From Candidatus Caenarcanales bacterium (GTDB taxonomy: Bacteria; Cyanobacteriota; Vampirovibrionia; Caenarcaniphilales; Caenarcanaceae), in NCBI GenBank assembly GCA_030065015.1, contig JASJDU010000028.1, positions 1-34,176 of the forward strand: 34,176 bases of DNA, given 5' to 3'. Within the stretch, counting starts at the first letter, position 1. Every line of letters begins with the position of its first letter. Of this stretch, positions 1 through 9,200 are shown piece by piece. The notes beneath the pieces were generated by a model. The model was given only the letters and a program-made list of their open reading frames with translations. It was not told the DNA's origin and ran no database searches. The translations under genes and the position numbers were made by a program.

Positions 1-2
1 TG

Positions 3-113
3 AATAAGTCTGAGCCTCAGTGGGCTAACCTCAAAAGGAGTATTCGTTCCGACAATTCAGATATTCCTTTTCATAAAAAACTTGATAAACACATCCTTAG
101 AATGTGTACTTAG
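3..113 (+). CDS. C-terminal end of a transposase (partial, cut by window edge)
   Basis: An open frame enters from the left edge and ends at TAG 111-113, giving 36 residues. The stretch NKSEPQWANLKRSIRS resembles the end of DDE transposases of the IS630 type, where a conserved Asn and catalytic Glu (N..E) are followed by W..LKR. The family call rests on this short motif only. Immediately downstream, on the other strand, lies a dead IS5-family transposase, so the left end of the window looks like a graveyard of mobile elements. Whether the rest of this gene is intact lies outside the window. Confidence 0.45.
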   Translation, partial: NKSEPQWANLKRSIRSDNSDIPFHKKLDKHILRMCT

Positions 114-125
114 TAACTTAATTTA

Positions 126-344
126 CTATATCGTCCATTCTCGGAGGTAGTGATAAACAGTTTTCCAGTTTGGAAAATCATTAGGAAGCTGTCTCCACTG
201 GCAACCTGTTTTAAGCACATAGAATATTCCATTAAGAAATGAATTGAGATTTCTCTCTTTCTTCCCCTTCTGTCTTTTCTATCTGGGGAAAAATCTTTTT
301 ATTAACAAAAACTGAGTATTATTAATATCACTGGGATAATTCAT
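126..344 (-). pseudogene. IS5-family transposase N-terminal remnant (DUF4096-like), with internal amber stop
   Basis: Reading the minus strand from ATG 344-342 gives MNYPSDINNTQFLLIKRFFP, a TAG at 281-279, then the same frame continues through KKERNLNSFLNGIFYVLKTG and CQWRQLPNDFPNWKTVYHYL to a second TAG at 128-126. This is the typical start of IS5/IS1031-group transposases: YPSD....L, then YVL.TGCQWR.LP.DFP.WKTVY.Y...W. Known members are about 250-280 residues; here only about 70 codons remain and the DDE catalytic domain is absent. A good ribosome site (AAGGAG) sits 6 bases before the ATG, so this was once a real start. No terminal inverted repeats could be assigned. The gene is clearly dead: one in-frame stop plus truncation. 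Confidence 0.8.
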
Positions 345-481
345 AAGCGAACTCCTTTTCTTCTCCTGTTCCTTCTACTTTATCCCAGTTCTTTTTTTTC
401 AGACAGCTTCTAGAGGATGCAAGCTATAAGCCCAAAAAGGATAATCCTTGGACGAAGCTTTTTCAAAAACATTTAAAGGAT

Positions 482-847
482 TTGAAAACGGCTCTCTCTA
501 ATAATGAAAAAATCTGGATATTGAATCCAGAAAACAATGGTTACTATTACCTTCCTTTAGTAAGCAACACGGTTATAAACCATATATTGCTTTCTTATAT
601 TCTAATGAATGGTATGTTTAAGCCAGAAGAACTCCAAAGAAAGATTGAAGAAGATTGCAATAAAATAGTTTCCCTTCCAATTATTGTCAATCAGCTAAAG
701 GAACTACAGAAAAAACCTGAATTCTCTGGAATTAAAGCTGTAAGGAATCCCGTTCCAGTTCATGTGAGTAAAGGGATTTATTACGATTTGAGTTTATTTT
801 ATGATGCCTATCAGTATTTTGCAGAGTTATCAGAAGGCACTAAATAA
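482..847 (+). CDS. Hypothetical protein, possibly the 3' part of a truncated gene
   Basis: A 121-codon frame from TTG 482. I do not recognise the family. It is mixed alpha/beta in character, with aromatic patches (NNGYYYLP, YYDLSLFYDAYQYF) and no signal peptide or membrane segment. The frame stays open upstream to 347, and the extra codons (for example KPKKDNPWTKLFQ) look protein-like, yet that extension has no ATG, GTG or TTG. No Shine-Dalgarno motif precedes the TTG. It ends about 50 bases before fabD on the same strand. Since the IS5 remnant lies directly upstream, the likeliest reading is the C-terminal part of a gene whose start was replaced by mobile DNA. Expression is doubtful. Confidence 0.5.
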   Translation: MKTALSNNEKIWILNPENNGYYYLPLVSNTVINHILLSYILMNGMFKPEELQRKIEEDCNKIVSLPIIVNQLKELQKKPEFSGIKAVRNPVPVHVSKGIYYDLSLFYDAYQYFAELSEGTK

Positions 848-896
848 CAGTCCTAATTGATAAAATGTCGGTTTACTAATTTGAAGCCTACTAGAT

Positions 897-1844
897 ATGA
901 CATTGATAAACCAGAAGAAAATTGCGTTAGTTTTTCCAGGGCAAGGCTCACAATCTGTAGGCATGGGACAAGATATTTGCCAAACAGAGCCGGAGGCTAA
1001 AAGTACTTTTTATAAAGTTGTTGAAGAGTGTGATTTTGATTTAGCTAAATTGGCTTGGACTGGACCGGAAGATGCCTTAAAAAGAACATGTCATACTCAG
1101 CCGGCTTTATTAGCTACTTCCGCCGCATGTTTACAAGCTTTAAGGAAATATTGGACTGACGTACCATTGTGTGTGGCTGGGCATAGTCTCGGTGAAATAT
1201 CAGCTTTGTGGGCGGCTGGTGTTATAAGTTTGAAGCAAGCTGCTGAATTAACCGTCATTCGGGGACAGTTGATGGAAGGTAGTCCTAGTGGCTCTATGGC
1301 GGCGGTTTTAGGGATGAGCGAGGAAGGTGTTAAAGAAGTTTGTGATGATTATGGAATAGTTGTTGCTAACTATAATACTCCTCAACAACAAGTTGTTTCA
1401 GGATCTGAAGACGGTGTTCTCAAAGCATCTGAGAAATTAATTGAGTTAAAAGGCAAAGTTATACCTCTTCCAGTTAGTGGTGCATTTCATTCACCTTTGG
1501 TCGAGGAAGCCAATAGAAAGTTTCAATCCAAAATAAATGAAACAGATTTCCAAGATGCAGAATGCCCTGTTATCCAAAATCTAGACGCTATGCCTTATGA
1601 GAAAAGCCAGGATTTAAAAGCCAATCTGTCCTTACAAATGACATCATCAGTTCAATGGGTTAAAACGATACAAAAAATGCTTGAACTTGGAACTGAGTGT
1701 TTTATTGAAGTGGGTTCTGGAAAAGTACTTAGCGGATTAATAAAAAAGATTGATAGATCCGCCAAAGTGTTGCAAGTCAATGATACTAATTCTTTAAATT
1801 CAACCTTAGAAAGTCTTGGAATTGAAAAGTCAGTCTTGATCTAA
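897..1844 (+). CDS. fabD: Malonyl-CoA:ACP transacylase
   Basis: FabD moves the malonyl group from malonyl-CoA to acyl carrier protein, loading the extender unit for type II fatty acid synthesis in the cytoplasm. The 315 residues match the usual length. The sequence shows the N-terminal FPGQGSQ motif (14-20), the nucleophile elbow GHSLGE with catalytic Ser97, the conserved Arg in VIRGQLM (about 122), the active-site His198 in SGAFHSP, and a C-terminal EVGSGKVL motif. Start is ATG 897; no clear Shine-Dalgarno is present, as for many genes here. Other fab genes are not in the window. The end overlaps the convergent 61-aa gene by 15 bases. Confidence 0.96.
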   Translation: MTLINQKKIALVFPGQGSQSVGMGQDICQTEPEAKSTFYKVVEECDFDLAKLAWTGPEDALKRTCHTQPALLATSAACLQALRKYWTDVPLCVAGHSLGEISALWAAGVISLKQAAELTVIRGQLMEGSPSGSMAAVLGMSEEGVKEVCDDYGIVVANYNTPQQQVVSGSEDGVLKASEKLIELKGKVIPLPVSGAFHSPLVEEANRKFQSKINETDFQDAECPVIQNLDAMPYEKSQDLKANLSLQMTSSVQWVKTIQKMLELGTECFIEVGSGKVLSGLIKKIDRSAKVLQVNDTNSLNSTLESLGIEKSVLI

Positions 1845-2015
1845 ATCGGAGGCGTTACTTAAAACAATGGTAGTTTGTCTCAATCTTTCACTAATTGAGT
1901 CTAAATAGTTTTGAGCTTCCTCAAGATCTGATTGAGTGAGTTTAATTGCGCATTTCATTTCTTCTATAAGATTAAAACTATCTTTGGGTTCCGAATGATA
2001 ATCATCTAAGCTCAT
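1830..2015 (-). CDS. Small hypothetical helical protein (61 aa)
   Basis: A short acidic protein (MSLDDYHSEP...). Residues 16-52 form one long amphipathic helix (EEMKCAIKLTQSDLEEAQ, then SISERLRQ), probably a coiled coil. I do not recognise a family; length and helicity vaguely recall the exonuclease VII small subunit, but its signature is missing. It is believable as a gene because it starts with ATG preceded by AGAGGT, and because a well-spaced promoter (TTGCAT, 17 bases, TATACT) lies upstream at 2067-2095 on the same strand. Its 3' end overlaps fabD tail to tail by 15 bases. Confidence 0.6.
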   Translation of the reverse strand: MSLDDYHSEPKDSFNLIEEMKCAIKLTQSDLEEAQNYLDSISERLRQTTIVLSNASDLDQD

Positions 2016-2066
2016 ACTGTACCTCTGAAGAGCAAAGTCACTACAATTAATAATCTATTAACTTTT

Positions 2067-2095
2067 AGTATAAAGTCAGACTTGTTGATATGCAA
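2067..2095 (-). promoter_or_regulatory. Sigma-70-type promoter for the 61-aa gene
   Basis: On the minus strand TTGCAT (2095-2090) and TATACT (2072-2067) are separated by exactly 17 bases, pointing at the ATG at 2015 with a leader of about 45 bases. Both hexamers differ from consensus by only a base or two. Prediction from sequence only. Confidence 0.55.
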
Positions 2096-2141
2096 GCGTT
2101 TTGTTTAGGCCCAAATTAATCTTTCTTAATCCTGCGTGTTC

Positions 2142-2735
2142 TCAACACTTTGCGATTGTTACTTTTTCATCTTGTTTTTGATATTTGCCAGCCCTGTCTG
2201 CATAACTAATTTCACAAGGATCTCCTTCAAAAAACAAAAGCTGTACAACCCCCTCATTTGCATATATCTTGCAATCAGCACCAGAAGAGTTACTGAATTC
2301 TAAAGTCAGGTGACCAACCCATCCGGGTTCCGCAGGAGTTGTGTTTGCAATAATTCCGCATCGAGCATAGGTACTTTTCCCAATTGCAATGCAAGCTACA
2401 TTCTCTGGCATTACAAGTTTTTCAACTGCAACACCGAGGCCATAGCTATGAGCAGGAAGAATAAAATATTGGCTACCGTTTTGAGGATCGTGAATTAATT
2501 CAGTTTTTTCTAAATTATTTGGATTGAAATTTTTGGGGTCTACAACAGTCCCTGGAATATGTTTAAAGATCCAAAACTCCTTTTCAGAAAGACGAATGTC
2601 ATAGCCATAAGAACTTAAACCGTAACTCAGTACTGGATTTTTTTGCTCAACTTTACTTATTAGTCTCTCTTCGAATGGCTGGATCAATCGATTCTCTGAC
2701 GCCATTTGCCTTATCCATTTATCATTCTTTATCAT
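2142..2735 (-). CDS. dcd: dCTP deaminase
   Basis: Dcd deaminates dCTP to dUTP (or to dUMP in bifunctional versions), feeding dTMP synthesis. The 197-residue protein shows the trimeric dUTPase-like fold motifs: SSYGYDIRLS (41-50), the nucleotide-binding loop GKSTYARCGI (119-128), and TPAEPGWVGHLTLEFSN (133-149) with the catalytic Glu at 146. GKSTYAR replaces the more common GRSS.AR, a variant known in longer Dcd proteins. Motifs alone do not settle mono- versus bifunctional. Start ATG 2735; the neighbouring small gene is on the same strand but has its own promoter. Confidence 0.95.
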   Translation of the reverse strand: MIKNDKWIRQMASENRLIQPFEERLISKVEQKNPVLSYGLSSYGYDIRLSEKEFWIFKHIPGTVVDPKNFNPNNLEKTELIHDPQNGSQYFILPAHSYGLGVAVEKLVMPENVACIAIGKSTYARCGIIANTTPAEPGWVGHLTLEFSNSSGADCKIYANEGVVQLLFFEGDPCEISYADRAGKYQKQDEKVTIAKC

Positions 2736-2932
2736 TTTAAATCTTTGAGTTTTATTTCAAGTTAATGACTCAATTTTAGCTTTGTATAAAATTAAAAAGT
2801 ATTTCATTCATTTACTTCCGCTTCTCAAAATTTAGTAATTTTACTCTTGTATCAAAACCCAGATCCATCTTCATTCAAGCTAAGCAAAGACTTCCCTCTA
2901 AAACCTTTACAATACAGTAAAAAACACCCTTA

Positions 2933-2952
2933 ACCATTTATTAAGTAATGGT
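2933..2952. repeat. Short inverted repeat upstream of the 329-aa gene
   Basis: ACCATT (2933-2938) and AATGGT (2947-2952) are inverted around 8 bases, and a second small dyad GGTA/TACC overlaps its right arm (2950-2963). It lies about 80-100 bases before the start at 3032, where an operator could sit. Arms of 6 are short in AT-rich DNA, so it may be chance. Confidence 0.25.
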
Positions 2953-3031
2953 AATTTGATACCATCAACATTAATAATAAATTAATTAAATGTATCTATA
3001 GAATCTAGTTTTAATAAGGAGTTGGTTAAAA

Positions 3032-4021
3032 ATGCTCGTAAAGAATGTTAAGCAGGTCACAATACCAAAACCACCATCTGCGCAGCAGGTTATGAATAGC
3101 GGTAAAGATGACAGAAAAGGTGGTGCACGTATTCTTGTTATTAAAACTGGATCCGGGGGACATAACGGATTAATGGACCTTATCGGATCAATATTTAGCT
3201 TTGCAACAGCGGGTGCTGTTTTAGGTGGACTGATTGCGCTTTTTTCTATAGCGAAAGAAGGAATACCTGCTAGAGGCATAGATCGTATTAATAAGTTTTT
3301 AGATACACCACTGAAAGATTTAAAAGATAATGCTAGGAGTGTTTTTGACAAAATGCATAAAAAAATCAGCTCCGAATTTGGGATCAATTTTAATAATCCA
3401 GATGAAATCACTCCAAGAGGAATTTATGAAAAGTTAACGAGCTTGGCAAAAGAAGGTGGAGATAATGCAAGAATAAGAATACAAGGACTAATTGATGAGC
3501 TTAAAGATAGTGTAAGTAATGGTATTCTGTCTGATGCATTTGGACATATTGAAAGACTGATTCAACCTTTCCTAAACTTGGAAAGATCCTCCAAAGATGT
3601 TTCAAGTGATTTACAAAATCAATTTGACAACAATTTGGGAAGGTATAGTTTGATAGATAAGGTAAATTCTTTAAGAGAAGCTCTATCTTTAGCGGATTCT
3701 GAAGAGAAGAAAACAAAATTTTTACAAGATCTTTTTGCTGTGTTGAGAGAATATACTTCTGGTGGATCTGAATACAAAAACTTAATTTTGCAAACAGATG
3801 GATATACAAATCTTGGAGAAAGGTTAAATGAGGCACAAAGCAAGAATACCTTTTCGGAAATTGTACAGAATTCATGGGAAAAACTACTGAGTGAAACGAG
3901 AGCGTTTTTAGCAAACTTAGAGGGTAAAGTTTTGAAAGTTGAATCAAATGCTCAGTTACCAATAAATAATTTCCAGGAAGAAGAAACAACTAAAAAAGAT
4001 GATGATTCGCCCTCTATCTAA
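3032..4021 (+). CDS. Hypothetical protein with one membrane segment (329 aa)
   Basis: I do not recognise the family. The N-terminal 45 residues are basic and Gly-rich (RKGGARILVIKTGSGG), followed by one hydrophobic stretch at about residues 49-72 (IGSIFSFATAGAVLGGLIAL). The remaining 255 residues are hydrophilic and mostly helical, ending in an acidic/Lys tail (EEETTKKDDDSP). This suggests a single-pass or peripherally inserted membrane protein with a large helical soluble domain; there is no cleavable signal peptide. The start is well supported by AAGGAG upstream of ATG. It has its own intergenic leader of nearly 300 bases. The 3' end overlaps the convergent pgi by 8 bases. Confidence 0.8.
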   Translation: MLVKNVKQVTIPKPPSAQQVMNSGKDDRKGGARILVIKTGSGGHNGLMDLIGSIFSFATAGAVLGGLIALFSIAKEGIPARGIDRINKFLDTPLKDLKDNARSVFDKMHKKISSEFGINFNNPDEITPRGIYEKLTSLAKEGGDNARIRIQGLIDELKDSVSNGILSDAFGHIERLIQPFLNLERSSKDVSSDLQNQFDNNLGRYSLIDKVNSLREALSLADSEEKKTKFLQDLFAVLREYTSGGSEYKNLILQTDGYTNLGERLNEAQSKNTFSEIVQNSWEKLLSETRAFLANLEGKVLKVESNAQLPINNFQEEETTKKDDDSPSI

Positions 4022-5339
4022 CTTCATCTAAATACTTTTCATAGCCTTTCTTTCCTAATAAAGCATATGTAAACTTTTTACTCAATTCAACTCCTGGTTG
4101 ATTGAATGGATCGATATTGTATAGTTGCCCTGCGATGGCTGTCATAACTTCAAAACTAAAGAGCAAATAAGCTAAATTACCTTCGTTTATTTCTGAAAGT
4201 TCGATTGTTAGACTTGGAACCCCTTTTTTATGGATAGCTTTTGCAGTACCTTGTCCTTCAGCATGAATTAATCTTTTCATTGATTCACCTGCAAGGTTTT
4301 CAAAACCTTCAACCGGTTCTGTTGGTATCGCAAAGTCATTAGTAAAGTTTGTAACTTTTATAAAAAATACAATTTTATCCAAAGGGCCTTCTGCAAAAAG
4401 TTGAAGTTGTGAATGTTGGTCTGTTGCACCTACCGCCTTAATTGGACAAGGACCTATTTCTGGGGTTTTACCTAAAGACTCAGCTACTAATTGAACGTAC
4501 CAGTCCGAGATTCTAGCTAGCTTGCTGGAATAAGGCATAAGAGGGTTTATTCTTTTTCCATTTTGCTCATAGTGAGTTAAAACCAGTGCTAATTGGCTTG
4601 CAATGTTTTCTTTAATCTTGGAAGGGTTCAGTAAATCCTCATAAGCCTTCACCAGTCCTTCTCTGAATTTTTCAACTTTCACTCCAGTTAAAGCTAAAGG
4701 CAACATTCCAACTGGAGAAAAGACAGAAAATCTACCTCCAACATTTGGTGCTACAGAGAAGTTGGAAATTTTTTCTCTATTCACAAATGCTCTTAGAGTT
4801 CCTTTCTCTGGATCTGTGATTGCAACTAAGTTATCTCTCCAATTATCTCCTAGTTGTTTCTTGAGAGCATCAATAACCCATAAAAAAGCACTAATGGTTT
4901 CAGCTGTTCCACCGGATTTGGTGATTACACAGAACAGAGTCTTTGAAATATCTATATGACTGAGTATTTCATTTGTCCAGTCAGGATCAACATTATCGAT
5001 AAAATAAGTTTTAAGCGCATTATCTCTCTGTTCTTTATTCAACTCATTCCAAGTTGGGCTTTTTAATGCTTGTATAAGGCACTGAGGACCTAGTGCTGAA
5101 CCGCCAATCCCCAAAACTACTAAATTTTCGTATTTCCCTGAGTTGATTATTTTATCTGCAAAATTTTGAATTTCTAAAAATTCATTTTTATTCTCGTGAA
5201 GTTTCAGCCAACCTAGCCAATCCGTTTTATCGGAAGATCTCTTCTCAAGATCGGCTAATATTTCAATAAGCTTATTCTGTTTATCGGCAAGTAATTTGCT
5301 TAAGTCTAGGTTTAAAAGACTGGTATCAAGCTTCAACAT
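4014..5339 (-). CDS. pgi: Glucose-6-phosphate isomerase
   Basis: Interconverts glucose-6-phosphate and fructose-6-phosphate in glycolysis and gluconeogenesis. The 441 residues fit the shorter bacterial class. Visible motifs are the sugar-phosphate-binding GIGGSALGP (77-85), KSGGTAETIS (141-150), GGRFSVFSPVG (about 202-212) and GATDQHSQLQLFAEGP (about 305-320) with its conserved Gln-His. The first codons (ATG 5339) have no Shine-Dalgarno; instead a terminator-like hairpin and a run of seven T stop two bases before the ATG (see 5342-5395). Later starts would remove conserved sequence, so the start is probably right and the leader unusual. The end overlaps the convergent 329-aa gene. Confidence 0.96.
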   Translation of the reverse strand: MLKLDTSLLNLDLSKLLADKQNKLIEILADLEKRSSDKTDWLGWLKLHENKNEFLEIQNFADKIINSGKYENLVVLGIGGSALGPQCLIQALKSPTWNELNKEQRDNALKTYFIDNVDPDWTNEILSHIDISKTLFCVITKSGGTAETISAFLWVIDALKKQLGDNWRDNLVAITDPEKGTLRAFVNREKISNFSVAPNVGGRFSVFSPVGMLPLALTGVKVEKFREGLVKAYEDLLNPSKIKENIASQLALVLTHYEQNGKRINPLMPYSSKLARISDWYVQLVAESLGKTPEIGPCPIKAVGATDQHSQLQLFAEGPLDKIVFFIKVTNFTNDFAIPTEPVEGFENLAGESMKRLIHAEGQGTAKAIHKKGVPSLTIELSEINEGNLAYLLFSFEVMTAIAGQLYNIDPFNQPGVELSKKFTYALLGKKGYEKYLDEVR

Positions 5340-5341
5340 AT

Positions 5342-5395
5342 AAAAAAAGAGTCAACTAAATACTTCTACGCAATGCAGAATTGTATCAGTTGACT
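5342..5395 (-). terminator. Intrinsic terminator (or attenuator) between the TMK-like gene and pgi
   Basis: On the minus strand AGTCAACT (5395-5388) pairs with AGTTGACT (5357-5350); smaller nested arms (ATAC/GTAT, TTCT/AGAA) lie between, and the stem is followed by C and seven T (5348-5342). It would end transcripts from smc and the TMK-like gene. Because it ends two bases from the pgi ATG, it could also control pgi. Confidence 0.7.
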
Positions 5396-5417
5396 TTATT
5401 TTTCGACAGACTATTTG

Positions 5418-6152
5418 TTAAGCTGCCAAACCATGCCCGGGATGAATTACCGCATGATGATGAACATTAGACTGCTCCTCAGATCCGCTTTCAACCGTGT
5501 GATGGTGATCCAAATCCGGTTCCTGGAATTTGAGTATTTTACGAAGTTCGGGTAAAGCTTCCAGTAAAACATCTTCACTGTTTAACTCCGTACTATTAAT
5601 CCTCTTAACTGGCAAGTGATAATCTTTTTGAAGACTTGCAAAGAGATTTTCATAACCTTGCTTCATTTCTTTCAAAATGGAAACTGGTACTCTTGTTGAC
5701 TCCGCAATTTCTTCATTAGGTTCACAATCAAGCCAAATTACTAAATCTGGCTCTGGCCAAATATTTAAGTAAGATTCTGCATCCCATCCATCGTAAACGC
5801 ATCCACTCATCCAATAGCGGTTTGTAACCAATACTCTATTCTGTTTGAGCATTGGAAGTATTTTATTTTGGACGTGATTCTCCCTATCAATTTGGAAGTT
5901 CTCTTTAGTCCAATTTTCAATACCATCAACCACATAGTAAGGCTCTTTTGTATAAGCCCACTCAATTGGCATGGTTTCTTTCATTAGTTGTATTAATTCA
6001 CTTTTGCCGCTTCCTTCTATTCCTTCTATAACAATCAATTTTCCAATAGTATTTTCCTCCTTCTTTGCAAGACGTTCATCAAAATCGAAGAAAAGAAGAA
6101 TGGACATTATGATTCCCAACACTAAAAGTGCCAGAAGTACGAATTCATTCAT
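5418..6152 (-). CDS. Membrane-anchored thymidylate-kinase-like protein with His-rich tail
   Basis: The core (about 37-205) is a P-loop (d)NMP-kinase fold of the thymidylate kinase type: Walker A GIEGSGKS (44-51), a TKEP motif (68-71), TNRYWMSG (110-117) in place of the usual DRY..S, and WLDCEP (140-145). TMK phosphorylates dTMP to dTDP, but the Asp-to-Asn change at 111 makes the substrate uncertain. Two additions are unusual: an N-terminal membrane segment (residues 4-22) and a C-terminal tail (215-240) with two HHH clusters and eight His in all. The start is supported by GGGAGAGG before ATG. It follows smc by 60 bases, probably in one transcript. A standard cytosolic tmk may exist elsewhere. 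Confidence 0.8.
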   Translation of the reverse strand: MNEFVLLALLVLGIIMSILLFFDFDERLAKKEENTIGKLIVIEGIEGSGKSELIQLMKETMPIEWAYTKEPYYVVDGIENWTKENFQIDRENHVQNKILPMLKQNRVLVTNRYWMSGCVYDGWDAESYLNIWPEPDLVIWLDCEPNEEIAESTRVPVSILKEMKQGYENLFASLQKDYHLPVKRINSTELNSEDVLLEALPELRKILKFQEPDLDHHHTVESGSEEQSNVHHHAVIHPGHGLAA

Positions 6153-6212
6153 TGTTATAACCTCTCCCTAAAAACCCTTTCTATTAATTCATTTCGGTAG
6201 CAGACAATTCAT

Positions 6213-9200
6213 TCAAGAAACTGCCATGACTTCTTTTTCATCACTTACAGTTTCTGCAAAAGTTTCCTTACTTTTCATTCCCGCAACCTTACTAAAGCCA
6301 TCTTTCCCTAGGAAGACCCCTATAGCCCTTTCACTGGCTTGAATCATAGGTTTCCGCAAACTAACAACAATGAATTGTGCAAGACTGGATTGCTTTTTAA
6401 CCATTTTAGAGAGTCGTTCAGCATTCAAACCATCCAAGAACATATCCACTTCATCAAAGGCGTAAAATGGAGCCGGATTGTGCCATTGGAGAGCAAAAAT
6501 GAATGACAACGCAGTTAGTGATTTCTCTCCTCCACTCATGGATTCAAGTCTTTGCATCTTTTTGTTTCGGGGTCTCGCTTGAATAACGAGGCCACCTTTG
6601 AAGGGATCCTCTCTATTTTCTAGGATTAACTCACCATTACCAAAAGAAAGTTCAGCAAAAATTTCTCGAAAATGTTTATTTACATCGTCAAAAGCTTCAA
6701 AAAATGACTTCAATTTATGATCTGAATAATTATTTATTCTTCTTTCAATTTCTTCTTTTTCAGCAACCAGGTTATCGCATTTAGTTTTGATCTCATTTAA
6801 TTTTTCGTATACTTCATTGAATTCATCGATTGCTTTCATGTTTACAGGCTCCAGCGATGTCATCTTTTTCTCTATTTTGTCCAATTCGCTTCTAACATCA
6901 TCTAAAGATAGATTCTCTGAAAATCTCCTCATTTCTTCTTCAATATCCTGTTCTTCAAGATCTTTTATTTCGGAGCTTAAGACTTCTTGCCTTAGATTTG
7001 CTAGACGTTCTTCTATATCTAGTAACTTTACTTTTCGATCGGCAATTTCTTGGCTTAAATGTTTTAGTGATTCTGTTGCTTCAGTCCGTTTTTGTGCCAA
7101 TTCCAGGAGATCTGTTGATAATTTCTCTTTATTTGATTCAAGTTTTTCAATTTCGGCTTGTAACTTATCAAAAATCCCTTCCAGTTCTTGTACTGTTTTT
7201 CTGGCTTCATTGAGAGAAGTTTCTTGATCAGCAATTTGTTGTTTTAAGGTTATGACTTGAGCTTTTGCTTGTTCAATTTCTTCTTCACCTCTGTAAATTC
7301 CTCCTCTAATGATTTCTATATTTTTCAATAATTCTGATTTGCTGGATTCAGTGTTTCTAAGATTTGCTTCCAATCGTTTCTTCTCGTATTCAAGTTCTTG
7401 AGAATTATTGATTAAGTCTTCTAGTCCAGAATCTTTAACTCTTGCTCCTTCTCTAGCTAAAGAGTCGCTCATCTTCTGTATTTGTTTATCAATGTCTCTT
7501 ATTTCGTAATGAGATTGTTTTATTTTCAATTCTAATTGCTCTCTTTCATGAGCATATTGAGAAAGTTTTGCTTTGTTTTGTGAAGCTTGTTCTCTTAGAT
7601 CCTTTAAACTTTTACCTTCAACTTCTTCAGAGGCTTTTAAAGACGCCCACTCACTCTTCATAACGTCTAGCTCTTCTTCAGTTGAAGAAATTTCTTGTTT
7701 TAAATCATTTATTGAACTTTTAAGAAGAGAAAGTCTCTTCTCAAGGCTCTCAACTTGCTTAACTAATTCTTGAGCCTTAGCATTATCTTCATGGCCAAAA
7801 TGAACCCCACTATCTCTCGGGCTACTTCCTCCTGTCATAGCACCACTCTTCTCAAGTAAGTCTCCTTGAAGAGTCACCATACGGTATCTACCCATTAAGC
7901 GCCTACCACAATTGAGATCTTTGACTACTAAGGTTGTACCAAAGCAATATGCAAAAGCCGGCCAATAAATATCATCACATTGAACTAAGTCAACTGCCCA
8001 CCCGATGATCCCGCTCGATTGGACTTTTGCTTCTTGAGGGAGATTGTCAAAATTCGGTATTTTAAGTTTGTTTAAAGGTAAAAAGGTTGCTCTACCACCG
8101 TTACGTTTTCTTAAAAAGTCAATTAGCGTGGATGCAACTCTGTCATTTTCTACAACAATTGACTTGAGCCTTGCACCAGCTGCAACTTCTAAGGCTTGTG
8201 TATATTGAGAGGGTACTTTAGCTAATTGAACTAAAACACCGTGAACACCATCCACTCCAGAATTTATAACCAGATCAATAGCTCTTCCCCAGCGATGTTC
8301 ATCTGCAACTTTCTTTTTCATTTCCAGCCTGGCTAATTCGTTTTGATATTGATGGAATTGGTTTGTTCTATCTCTTAATTCGTTTTCAGTATCGGCAAGC
8401 TCTTGTTTTAATTTTCTTAGATAAGTAGTTGAATAATTGATTTTTTCGGAGAAAGCTTGAGCTTTTGAGTTGTTAGATTTCTTCTCAAGAGTTTTTAAAT
8501 CAATCAGAGAAATTTCCAATTGTTTACGGAGTTGTTCAATAGATTCTTTTGTTCTTTCTAAATTTTGTTCAGCAAGTGCTTTTTCCGTGCTCAGTTGAGA
8601 TTTTGTATTTTGTAGTTGGTTGATTGACTCTTGTATTTCAATAACCTTTCCAGCGGATAGATTGTCTTTTTGACTTTTTTCTAATATCTTGTTCTGAATC
8701 TTTTGATACTCATTTTCTAAAGACTGAATTTCAGACTTTAATGAATTTTCGTTATCACTAATTTTCCTTACTTCTTTATCGATTTCGCTGATCTTTTTCT
8801 CTCCGATTCGACTTTCTTTTATGATTCTTTCTGCTTGTTTTTCATAATCAAGAATTTGTTTATGAAGATATTCAATTCCAGACTCATCTTTAGTGACCCT
8901 TTCACGAGCATTATCCAATTGGGCTTGTAAACTATTTCTCTCTTCTTTACTTAATTTATCTAGTTTTTCTTGAAGTCCTTTGAGGTTAAATTCAACTTCA
9001 TTGAGATTTTCGCTGAGAGAAGCAGTTTGTTCCATTAAACTTGCTTTTTCCCCAACTTTTTTATTGATTTCAGAATTCAGTTTTTCGCTTCTTTCTTCTA
9101 GTTCTTTAATTCTGGTTTTTCGAAAAAGCCTTTCAAGATAATTCCTTTTTTTCTTCAGATCGACATATTTGAGAGCTTGATCTCTTTCCTTTTTTAGGAC

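Noticed and set aside
2986-3411. 141-codon frame on the minus strand inside the 329-aa gene
   Set aside because: It lies antisense to a gene with a good ribosome site, has a hydrophobic, low-complexity translation, and no start signal.
3501-3989. 162-codon minus-strand frame
   Set aside because: Shadow of the 329-aa gene; composition mirrors the antisense of an AT-rich helical coding region.
6787-7227. 146-codon plus-strand frame rich in Ser and Phe
   Set aside because: Antisense of the SMC coiled coil; Ser/Phe/Leu richness is what reversed Glu/Lys codons give.
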